A stretch of 15,062 nt of DNA, taken from positions 1 through 15,062 of the forward strand of contig CAMPKJ010000105.1 in the NCBI GenBank assembly GCA_946887105.1. The letters run 5' to 3'. The notes beneath the pieces were generated by a model, which was given only the letters and a program-made list of their open reading frames with translations, did not search any database and was not told where the DNA came from. This document shows, piece by piece, positions 7,208-15,062 of this stretch. The stretch comes from an uncultured Acidobacteriota bacterium (lineage in GTDB: Bacteria; Acidobacteriota; Thermoanaerobaculia; Gp7-AA8). Position numbers and translations under genes: made by a program. The stretch's first letter is position 1. The number at the start of each line of letters is the position of its first letter.

Positions 7208-9370
7208 ATGAACGGACGACGACTCATCGCAGCACTGGCACTGGCGATCCTCGCGACGACGCTTTGCGCCGCACCGCGAAGTTCACGCCGCGCGCTGCTG
7301 GTCGGGATCAACGACTATGCGGCGCTGGCTCCCGCTGCCGGCGAACCGCGAGCGCCGGGGCGCGACTGGGCGAACCTCGACGGCGCCGTCAACGACGTGC
7401 GGCTCATGCGCGACATTCTCATGGCGCGTTACGGCTTCGCACCGGCGGACATCGTCACTCTCACGGACGAGCAAGCGACCCGCGCGGCCATTCTCGGCTC
7501 GATCCATACCGTCCTCGGACGCAAAGCGAAGAAAGGCGATGTCCTGTTGTTCTACTACTCAGGCCATGGCTCGCAGGTGCGGAACTCCCTGTCGACCGAG
7601 GCCGACAAGCTCGACGAATCGATCGTTCCTGCCGACTCGCGCCGTGGTGCCCTGGACATTCGCGACAAAGAGCTGAGCGTCGCGTTCAACCGGCTCCTCG
7701 ACCGCGGCGCACGGCTCACGGTCGTTCTCGATGCATGCCACAGCGGCTCGGGCGCGCGCGGCTTGACCGGCCGGATGCGCCGCCGCAGCGTGAAGCCGGA
7801 CCTTCGCGACGTCGCCGATCCGAGGACTGCGCCTCGTCCTGAAGATCGCGGCGCCCTGGTGATCTCGGCGTCGGAGGATTTCGACCTCGCATACGAGACG
7901 ATGGACGACAAGACCATCCGCGGCGCATTCTCGTGGGCTTTTGCGCGCGCGTTGCGCGATGCGCGTGCCGGCGAAACCGCCGCCGACACCTTCCTGCGCG
8001 CGCAAGCGTTGCTCCGCGCGGAGATGCCGGCGCAGAATCCGGTGCTGGCCGGACGCGCCGCGATGCGCGACGCGCCTTTCCTTGGCAGTGCCGACAGACG
8101 CCGGTCCGCACGCCGCGACATCGCGGTCGAGAGCGTTTCTGCCGATGGCACCGTCACGCTTCTCGGCGGATGGGTGCATGGCCTTACCGTCGGCACGCGT
8201 TTGCGACGGCCGGGACAGGAATCGGGAATGGAACTCGAAGTCACGGTGCTCATCGGAGCGGGCCGCGCCCTCGCTCGCGCCACGCCCGTCGTGCGCGAGA
8301 TCGACACGATCGGTCCTGGTGCGTTGCTCGAAATTGCGACCTGGGCGGCGCCGCCCTCGCGAAAACTGCGTGTGTGGATTCCTCGCGCGCCGCCGGCGGT
8401 CGTCGCATCCGCGCGCGGTCTTTCAATCTCGCGATCGGTCGACGATCCGACCGAGACCACGCCGGCGCGCGTCGTCCGCTGGCGTGACGAACGATGGGAA
8501 ACGGTCGGTGAAGACGAGGCGGGAGGCACACAGTTCGTGCAATTGCCGGCAACGCCAGGCATCGCCAGCGCCGCCGACGGCGTCGATGCAATCGAGGTCG
8601 TCTCCGGACCCGAAGCCGCTGACTACATTCTCACGGGACGGATCGCGGCGAGCGGCGTCGAGTACGCGTGGGTCAGACCGGGCGCGCTCGCGAACGACGC
8701 CGCGCGATCTCCCATGCCGCCGCGCAGCGCGTGGACTTCCGCGGCGAACGAAGAACGCGCCGCACTGGTCCTGCGTGAGGCACTGCTTCGGCTGGCGCGC
8801 GTCCTGGGATGGCACGAGCTGCAGTCGCCGAACGGAAACGCGTCGTCCTATCGCATCGAGTTACGCAACGCGCGCGACGGGACGCCGGTCGGCACCGGTC
8901 CGCTCATCGGCGATCGCGCCTATCGCGTCGTGCTGCAACTGCGCGAGACGGAGAGTCCCGTGTACACGCGATACGTCTACGTCTTCGCCATCGACAGCCG
9001 CGGGCAAAGCACGCTCCTCTTCCCTCGACTCGAACGCGGTTCCGTCGAGAACCGTCTGCCGCTGACGGATTTGCCGGCGCTGCCGGTGGTCAATCCGCCG
9101 CGCGAGATCGTCCTCGGCGACCGTCCGTCGTTCGTGGTGACGCCGCCGTATGGACTGGACACCTACTTTCTTCTCTCCACGGATACGCCGCTGTCCGGAA
9201 CCTCCTGCCTCGAATGGGACGGGGCTCGCTCCGGCATGTCGCGGTCCCCACTCGAGACGTTGCTCGCCCAGTCGGGCACGCGAGGGGGCGGGCCGCTGCG
9301 CACATCACCGAACTGGTCGATCGAGAAGCTCGTCCTCGAATCGATTCCGCCGAAGAAAGGACGTTCATGA
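7208..9370 (+). CDS. Secreted caspase-family (peptidase C14) protease with DUF4384-like C-terminus
   Basis: The 720-residue protein begins with a signal peptide (about 1-22, ALALAILATTLCAA). The caspase/metacaspase p20-like domain spans about 28-185: it opens with RALLVGINDY and carries catalytic His120 in LLFYYSGHGSQ and Cys177 in VVLDACHSGSG, plus the usual acidic LDESIVPAD segment between them. A small-subunit-like part follows (about 217-285, VISASEDFDLAYE then GAFSWAFARAL). Residues 300-400 look beta-rich. The C-terminal part (about 546-670) resembles DUF4384, with RYVYVFAIDSRGQSTLLFP. Such proteins cleave after basic residues in known metacaspases; the target here is unknown. The ATG at 7208 directly follows a GAGACGAGG purine run. 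The stop overlaps the next gene by 4 nt (ATGA). A periplasmic site of action is inferred from the signal peptide. Confidence 0.92.
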   Translation: MNGRRLIAALALAILATTLCAAPRSSRRALLVGINDYAALAPAAGEPRAPGRDWANLDGAVNDVRLMRDILMARYGFAPADIVTLTDEQATRAAILGSIHTVLGRKAKKGDVLLFYYSGHGSQVRNSLSTEADKLDESIVPADSRRGALDIRDKELSVAFNRLLDRGARLTVVLDACHSGSGARGLTGRMRRRSVKPDLRDVADPRTAPRPEDRGALVISASEDFDLAYETMDDKTIRGAFSWAFARALRDARAGETAADTFLRAQALLRAEMPAQNPVLAGRAAMRDAPFLGSADRRRSARRDIAVESVSADGTVTLLGGWVHGLTVGTRLRRPGQESGMELEVTVLIGAGRALARATPVVREIDTIGPGALLEIATWAAPPSRKLRVWIPRAPPAVVASARGLSISRSVDDPTETTPARVVRWRDERWETVGEDEAGGTQFVQLPATPGIASAADGVDAIEVVSGPEAADYILTGRIAASGVEYAWVRPGALANDAARSPMPPRSAWTSAANEERAALVLREALLRLARVLGWHELQSPNGNASSYRIELRNARDGTPVGTGPLIGDRAYRVVLQLRETESPVYTRYVYVFAIDSRGQSTLLFPRLERGSVENRLPLTDLPALPVVNPPREIVLGDRPSFVVTPPYGLDTYFLLSTDTPLSGTSCLEWDGARSGMSRSPLETLLAQSGTRGGGPLRTSPNWSIEKLVLESIPPKKGRS

Positions 9371-12300
9371 TCAGGATCCGCCGCGCCATTTGTGTCGTTC
9401 TCCTGGTCATGCCGTCGATCGCATTCGCAACCGACAAGCGATTCCGTGAGATCGGGCCATTGCTGCTGACAGGAAGGCAGGACGAAGCGCGACCCCGCCT
9501 CGAGCGACTACGATATGAGTTTGCGGCGGCTGGCAACAAGGCTGACGAAGCTGCTGCCTGGCTGCTGCTGGGCATGAGCGACACATCCAGTGAGAATCTC
9601 GTGCGCGGCATTTCCGAGTTGCGCAGCGCGGCGGACGCTTTTGCGGCGGGCGGCGATCATTTCGGCGTCTGGCTGTGTTCCTTCACCATCGCCTCGCTCG
9701 AACGTCGCGAGGCCCTGAGCGATGCGTCCGCGGCGGACTTCGCGCGTGCTTTCGAAGCGATCCGGGCGGCGCGCCAGTCGGACGCTCCTTTCACGATCGA
9801 CACGCTGCTGACGATGGGCGAGGCATTCGGCGCCAACACCGAGCTGGCCGGACCGATGGCCATGCAGCCGTCGATGCTCGAGCCGATCATCCTGCAACTC
9901 GTCGAGACCATTACGCATGACGAATTCGCGGCGCTTCTTCTCGACACCGGCGACTTCGATCGCGCGGAGACGGAGCTCGAGCAGGCCGCCAACCTTGCGG
10001 CGCTGTTCGGAGGCATGCTGGACGGCAGCATCAACCTCCACTACGCACAACTGCGGCAGATGCAGTGGCGTCTCGACGAGGCGCGCGATCACTACCTCCA
10101 GTCGCTCGATAAGGCGCAGAACGTCTCGCCGATGTTCATGCCGCCGGCGGTGGCCAACGATCCGTGGATCGAATTGAACGTGCTCGAAAACCTCGCCGAG
10201 CTCGAGCTGCTGCGCGGGCGGGTCGACGAGGCGCTGGCCTGGAACGATCGCGGCCTGCAACTGGCGCGCGAGCGCAACGACATGAGACGCCAGACGCAGA
10301 CGCTGCGCGCGCGCGCGAACTTGCTCAGCAATGCCGGCCGGTACGAAGAAGCCCGCGCCGTCTACGACACCGTCCTGGAACGTGCGCGCGGGGCCCAGGA
10401 CGTGCGTCGCGAAGCGGACATCGAAGCGGGGATCGGCTTCGCCTATTTCGCCGAAGGTGCTTACGGATCGGCCGCATCGCATCTGGAAAAATCGGTGGCG
10501 CTCTACGGGCCGCTCGACGAGCCTTATGTCGAGGCGCCGATCTGGCTTCTGCTGGCGGAGGTGTACATGGCGCTCAATGCCGATTCCAACAGCGCGGTCG
10601 CACTCGCGAATGCGAAGAAGCTCGCGGAAAAGAGCAATTTCACGCTCGCAGGTGCATTGATCGACGTCGTCGCCACGGCCCGGGAGGGAATGAGCGGCCC
10701 GGCCCGGTTCGCCGATTTCGACGCCGCGTTCGAGGCGTTGATGCGCCATCCGGAGCTGAAGACCGTAAACCTGATGCCCGGCGCGGCCACTCAGATTCGC
10801 GACAGTTTTGCCGCGGTCCGGGGCCTCCCGATTCCGGCGCCCGCCCCGATGGAAGCCAATGTCCCGCCGCTCCTCAAGGCTTTCTCCATCCTCCTCCAGG
10901 CCCAGTCCGCACTGAAGCAACGGGACACCGAAAGAGTCCGGCACCTGTGCAGGGAGGCCATCGCTCTCAACCCGAATCGCGAGCATCGCGCCGGTCTCGC
11001 AGCCATGATCGGCGCCTCGTATCTGCTCGACGGACGGAAGGAAGAGGCCACGCAGGCGTTCCGCAAGGCTGCCGACGGACTCGATGCGGTTGCGTCCGAC
11101 GTCAAGGTCGAGGAGCTTCTCGGCAGCTTTCTCGGAGCCGACCGCCGGTACTACTTCGATCTTCTGATCGAGATGCTCATCGCGGAGAACCATCCGCTGG
11201 AGGCGTTTACGCAGGCCGAGCGGGCGCGAGCCCGGGCGTTCCTGCAGGTGGTCAGCAATCATCGTCTCAATGCCGCGGCAGGGGCTGACCCGAAACTGGT
11301 CGCCGAAGCGGAAAACGTTCGCGCCGCGATCGCCTCGCGAGAACAGGAGCTCGTCTCGGCCGCCCCCGACCCGGCGAAGAAAATCGCCGCGGATCTCGAA
11401 AACGCGCGCGCCTACTACAGCGCACTGGTCGTCCGCATGAAGACCACCAATCCCGAATACGCGGAGATCACCAGCGCCGCGCCGCGCGACGCGGCCGGCA
11501 TCGGGAGCGACGTCCCGCCGGACACGACGCTGCTCAGCTATTACGTCTCTCCGCACGCCGTGCATGCGTGGGCCGTCGATCGCGACAGTGCCCACTACGA
11601 GCTACTGCCGCTCGATCCGGCAATGCTCGCGCGGCTCGCTTGCTGGGCCGGGCAGCTCGGCTCGGGCGAGGCGCGCGGCCTGACGGTGGAATCGTCGAGC
11701 TGTGCGAGCTCCGCGAGCGCCGAGGATGCATATCGCGTTTTGTTCGCGCCGTTGCGCAAACACGTCAAACACGAGCGGCTGATGATCGTGCCGCACGGCG
11801 TGCTTCATTACATCCCGTTTGCCGCGCTGCGCAATGCCGAGACGAGCCACTATCTGGTGCAGGACTACACGCTGATGTTCGCGCCGAGCGCCAGCGCGAT
11901 CCATTTTCTTCGCGACAAAGAAACGCCCGTCGACGGCGGTGCGCTCGTTCTCGGCGATCCGGCCACGCCGCTTCCCGGTCTCGACCCGCTTCCCGGAGCG
12001 GCGCAGGAAGCGACGATCGTCGCGCGCACCCTCGGCACGAACGCGCGGCTCGGCGCTGACGCGCGCGAGTCGCTGCTCTACAGCCTGGACGGCGAGTACG
12101 ATCTCGTGCACCTCGCGGCGCATGCGACCTACGAATCGCGCGATCCACTTTTCAGCCGGGTTGCCCTCGCACCCGGAGGCGGGCAGGACGGCAGTCTGAC
12201 CGTGACCGAAATCCTCTCGTCGGTCGATCTCCGAGGAGTGAACCTGGTCGTACTCTCCGCGTGCCGCTCCGCGGTCGGACAGCGAAGCGGCGGCGACGAG

Positions 12301-12564
12301 ATCGTCGGCCTGACCCGCGCCCTGTTGTACGCGGGAACGCCCGGCGTGATCTCGACGCTGTGGAACATCAGCGATACCGCCGCGGCAGGTTTCATGACCG
12401 ACTTCTACGAACAGCTCGCGCGGGGAGCGGCGGTCGCCGATGCTCTGCGGCATGCGCAGTTGGCCTCGATCGAAAGCGCGGAGCGTGGCGATCCGAAGTA
12501 CTGGGCCGCCTTCATGCTCACCGGCGATCCGCAGGGACGCTGGAAATCTGGGGCCGTACAGTGA
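9367..12564 (+). CDS. Second exported TPR-CHAT caspase-fold protease
   Basis: The product has 1065 residues. The ATG at 9367 is chosen because it overlaps the caspase stop (ATGA), follows AAAGGA with 5-nt spacing and opens a clean signal peptide (MIRIRRAICVVLLVMPSIAFA). The same frame is open further upstream, but that part is the shadow of the caspase gene. Tetratricopeptide-like repeats occupy about 185-252, 271-425 and 505-577. An AERARARAFLQ helix near 620 and a coiled stretch (about 646-700) precede the CHAT domain (about 715-1062). The catalytic pair is His919 in LVHLAAHATY and Cys966 in VVLSACRSAVG. It shares the order TPR, ERARA helix, CHAT with the first TPR-CHAT gene but is clearly diverged (YIPFAALRN against GLPFAALRN). 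The two are therefore old paralogues rather than a recent duplication. Co-translation with the caspase suggests a shared complex or cascade. Confidence 0.92.
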   Translation: MIRIRRAICVVLLVMPSIAFATDKRFREIGPLLLTGRQDEARPRLERLRYEFAAAGNKADEAAAWLLLGMSDTSSENLVRGISELRSAADAFAAGGDHFGVWLCSFTIASLERREALSDASAADFARAFEAIRAARQSDAPFTIDTLLTMGEAFGANTELAGPMAMQPSMLEPIILQLVETITHDEFAALLLDTGDFDRAETELEQAANLAALFGGMLDGSINLHYAQLRQMQWRLDEARDHYLQSLDKAQNVSPMFMPPAVANDPWIELNVLENLAELELLRGRVDEALAWNDRGLQLARERNDMRRQTQTLRARANLLSNAGRYEEARAVYDTVLERARGAQDVRREADIEAGIGFAYFAEGAYGSAASHLEKSVALYGPLDEPYVEAPIWLLLAEVYMALNADSNSAVALANAKKLAEKSNFTLAGALIDVVATAREGMSGPARFADFDAAFEALMRHPELKTVNLMPGAATQIRDSFAAVRGLPIPAPAPMEANVPPLLKAFSILLQAQSALKQRDTERVRHLCREAIALNPNREHRAGLAAMIGASYLLDGRKEEATQAFRKAADGLDAVASDVKVEELLGSFLGADRRYYFDLLIEMLIAENHPLEAFTQAERARARAFLQVVSNHRLNAAAGADPKLVAEAENVRAAIASREQELVSAAPDPAKKIAADLENARAYYSALVVRMKTTNPEYAEITSAAPRDAAGIGSDVPPDTTLLSYYVSPHAVHAWAVDRDSAHYELLPLDPAMLARLACWAGQLGSGEARGLTVESSSCASSASAEDAYRVLFAPLRKHVKHERLMIVPHGVLHYIPFAALRNAETSHYLVQDYTLMFAPSASAIHFLRDKETPVDGGALVLGDPATPLPGLDPLPGAAQEATIVARTLGTNARLGADARESLLYSLDGEYDLVHLAAHATYESRDPLFSRVALAPGGGQDGSLTVTEILSSVDLRGVNLVVLSACRSAVGQRSGGDEIVGLTRALLYAGTPGVISTLWNISDTAAAGFMTDFYEQLARGAAVADALRHAQLASIESAERGDPKYWAAFMLTGDPQGRWKSGAVQ

Positions 12565-13121
12565 TGCTGCGGCGCACCTTCGTTCTGGCGCTGGCGTTCC
12601 TCACCATCGTCGCGTGTGACGGCGAGAAGCGCCGGCTGGGGGCACGACGGGCCGAGCTCGAACGGCAGCAAAGGGCGATCGAGCAACGCGTCGATACCGG
12701 CCGCGAGGCTCTTCGTGAGGCGCAGCAGCGTCTCGACAGACTCGACGCCACGCTTGCGGAGCACAACGGCGCTACGCGCGCGTACATCGTGCAGAACCAG
12801 ACCGCCGCGGCCTGCATCCGCGCCGCCGCGATCACCTTCGACAACGACGGCGAATCCCGCGCGCAGGTTGACGCGGTCGCCGGACTCGGCACCGCGCTCT
12901 GCACGGCTGCACTCCTGAACCGGAGATTCGCCGCGCTCGTAAGCGACGTCGCCGACGTGATTGCGCAGGCCGACAGGCGCGCGCGAGAGCTGAAGAGCGA
13001 GATCGAGGAGATTCGCCGCACGATCGAGGCCGACGAGGAACGCGTGCGGCGGGCGGAGCAGGAGCTCGAGCAGATCGAGCGTGACCTCGACGACGTGCGC
13101 GGACAGCTCGCGGCGCAATGA
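12564..13121 (+). CDS. Small coiled-coil lipoprotein
   Basis: The 185-residue protein starts at an ATG sharing one base with the previous stop (TGATG), so it depends on translational coupling; no strong ribosome site is visible. A lipoprotein signal ends in I-V-A-C with Cys18. The next residue is Asp19, which in Escherichia coli keeps lipoproteins at the inner membrane; that rule may not hold here. Two charged heptad-like stretches (about 22-68 and 134-183) predict coiled coils flanking a middle part with Cys84 and Cys113 that could form a disulfide. No enzyme motif is visible. It is probably a structural or bridging partner for neighbouring exported proteins. Confidence 0.8.
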   Translation: MLRRTFVLALAFLTIVACDGEKRRLGARRAELERQQRAIEQRVDTGREALREAQQRLDRLDATLAEHNGATRAYIVQNQTAAACIRAAAITFDNDGESRAQVDAVAGLGTALCTAALLNRRFAALVSDVADVIAQADRRARELKSEIEEIRRTIEADEERVRRAEQELEQIERDLDDVRGQLAAQ

Positions 13122-13165
13122 CGCTCGCGACCTGGTGGTCGTGGATGGTGTCTTCGGTGGTGTGA
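13118..13165 (+). CDS. Possible 15-codon mini-ORF linking the lipoprotein and VWA genes
   Basis: An ATG at 13118 overlaps the lipoprotein stop (ATGA) and reads M-T-L-A-T-W-W-S-W-M-V-S-S-V-V before a TGA at 13163. That TGA in turn overlaps the GTG start of the VWA gene (GTGTGA). Ribosomes could pass along the mini-ORF and restart at the VWA start, which has a poor ribosome site of its own. The Trp-rich hydrophobic peptide could be a membrane peptide or a leader. Chance remains possible. Confidence 0.3.
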   Translation: MTLATWWSWMVSSVV

Positions 13166-14535
13166 AAGTCCTGCTCGCGCTCGCGCTGCTCCTGGCAAGC
13201 ATTCCCGCGCGAGCCGGCTCCGGACTCGATCTCGCCATCCTCGTCGATCGCTCGCGCAGCATGTCCGCGCGTCCGCGGATCGAGCCGGCCATGGTGAACC
13301 TCTCGGCGAGACTGCTCGCGCGAAACGGCGCGGTATATGACGTGAGCCACCGCCTGGCCGTGATCAGCTTTGCCTCCGCGGCCACCGTGGACATGCCGTG
13401 GACGTTCGTGCGCGACGAAACGATGCGCGTGGTCCATCGCAACAGGGGAGGAACGACCGACGTCCTTGCGGGACTGCGCCGGGTGAAGAGTCTGTTCGAC
13501 ACCTTGCCGCGTGATGCGGAGCGGCGCCGGGCGGTCCTCATCATCACCGACGGCGTTCCCTATGTCCGCGATGCGGACGCGCGTCATTCCATCGAAGAGC
13601 TCGATCGATACGCCGGCGCGGACCTGTTGCAGGCCGGCATCTCGGTGGACGTCCTGGCCATCGCACCCGGCGCGATGGCGTGGAAGCCGGCGGTCCTGCA
13701 TGCGACGACCGCCGAAGTTCCCGACATCCTGGCCACGTTGCACGCAGTGGTTACGCGATTGGCGGGAACGCAGAGCGTCGAGAGCGCGCCGTCGAAATCG
13801 CGGCCCGGGGTCGATCACATCGTCGTGCCGCCCTACCTCGATCTGGTCGTCTTCGATGCCTTCCGCACCTCTCCGAGCGCGACCATCGAGATTTTTCCGC
13901 CGCATAGCAATCGCGCCATCAGCGACGGCGCGGACGGCGTCGAAGCGGTGCAATTCGGCGACGTCCTGCAAACGCTGGCCGTCTCGCGTCCCGCGCCGGG
14001 CGAGTGGATCATCCGCAAGTCGCATCCCGATGCGCACGTCCGCATTCGGTCGCAGCAGTTTTTCCCGCGCGGGGTCTTGCTCGAGCCGAATCGCACGACG
14101 GCCGCACGCGAGGACATGCACATCGTCTATCAAGTCCTCGGCGATGACGCCCGCCCGCTCGGCGAGTTACCGGACTACCCGCTTTCGCTCGACGTCACGC
14201 TGGCCGGGCCGGACGGCCGGAAACACGCGATGGCCCTCGAGCGCGACGCGAGCTCCGGCCCCGCCGCATTCCGCACCAGCGAGGACGCGCGGTGCACGAA
14301 ACCCGGCCACTACTGGACCGATGTTCGCGTGCACACCGCCGATGCGGCGGGAAATCGCATCGAGGTCTTCCGCGATCGCTGGTCCGGCTTCACCGTGACG
14401 GCCGGCTACGCACGCGCGGAAGCCAACGCGGCGGCGACCGCGCCGCCGGCGCCGCACACCTCCCGATGGCTCACCGCCACGTTCGTGGTCGCTTGTGCGA
14501 TCGCTGTGGCGATCTCGCGCTGGCGAAAAACCTGA
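13162..14535 (+). CDS. Membrane-anchored von Willebrand factor A (VWA) domain protein
   Basis: Starting at GTG 13162 the protein has 457 residues: a signal peptide (KVLLALALLLASIPARA), a VWA domain (about 22-185), beta-rich Ig-like regions (about 200-425) and one C-terminal transmembrane helix (about 436-453) followed by a short basic tail. The metal-ion-dependent adhesion site is complete: D-R-S-R-S at 29-33, Thr98 in GGTTD and Asp130 in IITDGVP. It can thus be expected to bind a divalent cation and a protein ligand outside the inner membrane. In-frame GTG codons at 13135 and 13141 are alternative starts, but the 13162 start gives the best-shaped signal peptide. Its probable job is adhesion, ligand sensing or scaffolding for the exported proteases. 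The ligand is unknown. Confidence 0.88.
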   Translation: MKVLLALALLLASIPARAGSGLDLAILVDRSRSMSARPRIEPAMVNLSARLLARNGAVYDVSHRLAVISFASAATVDMPWTFVRDETMRVVHRNRGGTTDVLAGLRRVKSLFDTLPRDAERRRAVLIITDGVPYVRDADARHSIEELDRYAGADLLQAGISVDVLAIAPGAMAWKPAVLHATTAEVPDILATLHAVVTRLAGTQSVESAPSKSRPGVDHIVVPPYLDLVVFDAFRTSPSATIEIFPPHSNRAISDGADGVEAVQFGDVLQTLAVSRPAPGEWIIRKSHPDAHVRIRSQQFFPRGVLLEPNRTTAAREDMHIVYQVLGDDARPLGELPDYPLSLDVTLAGPDGRKHAMALERDASSGPAAFRTSEDARCTKPGHYWTDVRVHTADAAGNRIEVFRDRWSGFTVTAGYARAEANAAATAPPAPHTSRWLTATFVVACAIAVAISRWRKT

Positions 14536-14547
14536 GCGGCGCCGCTC
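14534..14547. repeat. 14-bp perfect palindrome at the end of the VWA gene
   Basis: GAGCGGCGCCGCTC is a perfect palindrome beginning inside the VWA stop codon and followed by GTGTCTTTCC. It could form a short hairpin at the VWA-kinase junction (a weak attenuator or terminator) or be an operator for the kinase gene. The stem is short, and the 42-bp gap leaves the kinase probably in the same operon. Confidence 0.35.
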
Positions 14548-14577
14548 GTGTCTTTCCGATCGATCCCTACAGGACGA

Positions 14578-15062
14578 ATGGTGAGACAGCGAATCGGTCC
14601 GTATCGCATCGAGAAAGTCATCGGGAACGGTGGCATGGGCCTGGTCTACAAAGGCCGCCACGAGAGTCTCGATCGCTGTGCCGCGCTCAAGGCGTTGTTG
14701 CCGAGCGACGCGCTCGACGCCGCTGCGCGCCAGCGTCTCGTGCACGAGGCGCGCGCGCATGCACTGCTGGCGCACGAGAACATCGTCTCGGTCTACGACT
14801 TCATTCCCGACGACGGCGAGCTCTTCATCGCCATGGAGTATGTCGACGGCGAGACGCTGACAGCGCTCCTCGAACGAAGTCCGAGTCGCCGGCTGCCGGC
14901 CGACGCCGCGTTGCGGCTGATCCTGCAGGTCCTCGCGGCACTCGCACATGTGCATGCCGGGAAGATCACGCATCGCGACGTGAAGCCGTCCAACGTCCTG
15001 GTCTGCAACGGCAACGTCAAGCTGACGGACTTCGGCATCGCTCTGGTGCCGGATGCGCCGCG
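14578..15062 (+). CDS. Serine/threonine protein kinase (Hanks type), N-terminal part, cut by right edge
   Basis: The frame from ATG 14578 stays open to the window end (161 full codons). It encodes the catalytic core of a eukaryotic-like Ser/Thr kinase: a Gly-rich loop IGNGGMGLVYKG (15-26), ATP-binding Lys38 in AALKALL, a helix-C Glu in HEARAHALLAHENI, the catalytic loop THRDVKPSNVLV with Asp134 and Lys136, and Asp151 of DFG. All key residues seen are intact, so it should be active. AGGA lies 3 nt before the ATG; GTG at 14581 is an alternative start with better spacing. No signal or membrane segment precedes the kinase domain, so it acts in the cytoplasm. A membrane helix and sensor or TPR region may lie beyond the edge. 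It sits 42 bp after the VWA gene and is probably the next gene of the same operon. Confidence 0.93.
   Translation, partial: MVRQRIGPYRIEKVIGNGGMGLVYKGRHESLDRCAALKALLPSDALDAAARQRLVHEARAHALLAHENIVSVYDFIPDDGELFIAMEYVDGETLTALLERSPSRRLPADAALRLILQVLAALAHVHAGKITHRDVKPSNVLVCNGNVKLTDFGIALVPDAP

Noticed and set aside
8809..9366. Upstream extension of the second TPR-CHAT gene to a GTG at 8809
   Set aside because: It would run through the 3' end of the caspase gene and hide the signal peptide; the ATG at 9367 has a ribosome site and the ATGA overlap.
9508..11595. Long antisense open frame (about 695 codons) opposite the second TPR-CHAT gene
   Set aside because: In GC-rich DNA the strand opposite a real gene often stays open. 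Its product has no motifs and is rich in Arg, while the plus strand gives a clean signal peptide, TPRs and a CHAT domain.
13081..13161. VWA gene beginning at 13081
   Set aside because: That start lies inside the lipoprotein gene and places 27 extra residues before an obvious signal peptide.
12564..15062. vWA-MoxR-type ternary conflict system
   Set aside because: There is a VWA gene but no MoxR AAA+ ATPase gene in the window, and the VWA protein is exported and membrane-anchored.

Overview
The window is GC-rich DNA, dense with genes. It looks like the chromosome of a soil-type bacterium with complex signalling. Acidobacteriota, Myxococcota or a similar phylum would fit the mix of TPR-CHAT proteins, an ECF sigma factor, a Hanks-type kinase and an IS630-like element. 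That placement is inference; there is no rRNA or other phylogenetic marker here.

Layout. (1) 1-556 is the 3' part of an IS630-family transposase gene, cut by the left edge. (2) 557-1368 has no convincing gene. It holds a short direct repeat, a strong 11-bp hairpin and sequence resembling insertion-sequence debris. (3) A minus-strand pair (2627-1369) encodes an ECF sigma factor and a one-pass membrane protein, probably its anti-sigma factor, joined by an ATGA overlap. (4) Divergent from it, only about 70 bp away, a plus-strand pair (2698-7090) encodes a very large TPR-CHAT protease with a probable lipoprotein signal and an unrecognised 356-residue protein that starts 1 nt after it. (5) After a hairpin at 7102-7128, a second plus-strand run (7208 to the right edge) encodes a secreted caspase-family (C14) protease, a second exported TPR-CHAT protease, a coiled-coil lipoprotein, a membrane-anchored von Willebrand factor A protein and the start of a Ser/Thr protein kinase. 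Its first four genes overlap or are tightly coupled.

Reading of the whole. Three proteases with the caspase fold (two CHAT, one C14) lie within 10 kb. All keep the His/Cys dyad and all carry N-terminal export signals. They sit with a sigma/anti-sigma switch, a VWA adhesion or scaffold protein, a coiled-coil lipoprotein and a cytoplasmic kinase. A plausible model is a cell-envelope signalling and proteolysis system: an envelope signal releases the sigma factor and switches on the divergent genes, while the TPR, VWA and coiled-coil proteins assemble with the proteases outside the inner membrane. This co-function is inferred from gene order and signals. Only the individual domain calls come directly from the sequence.
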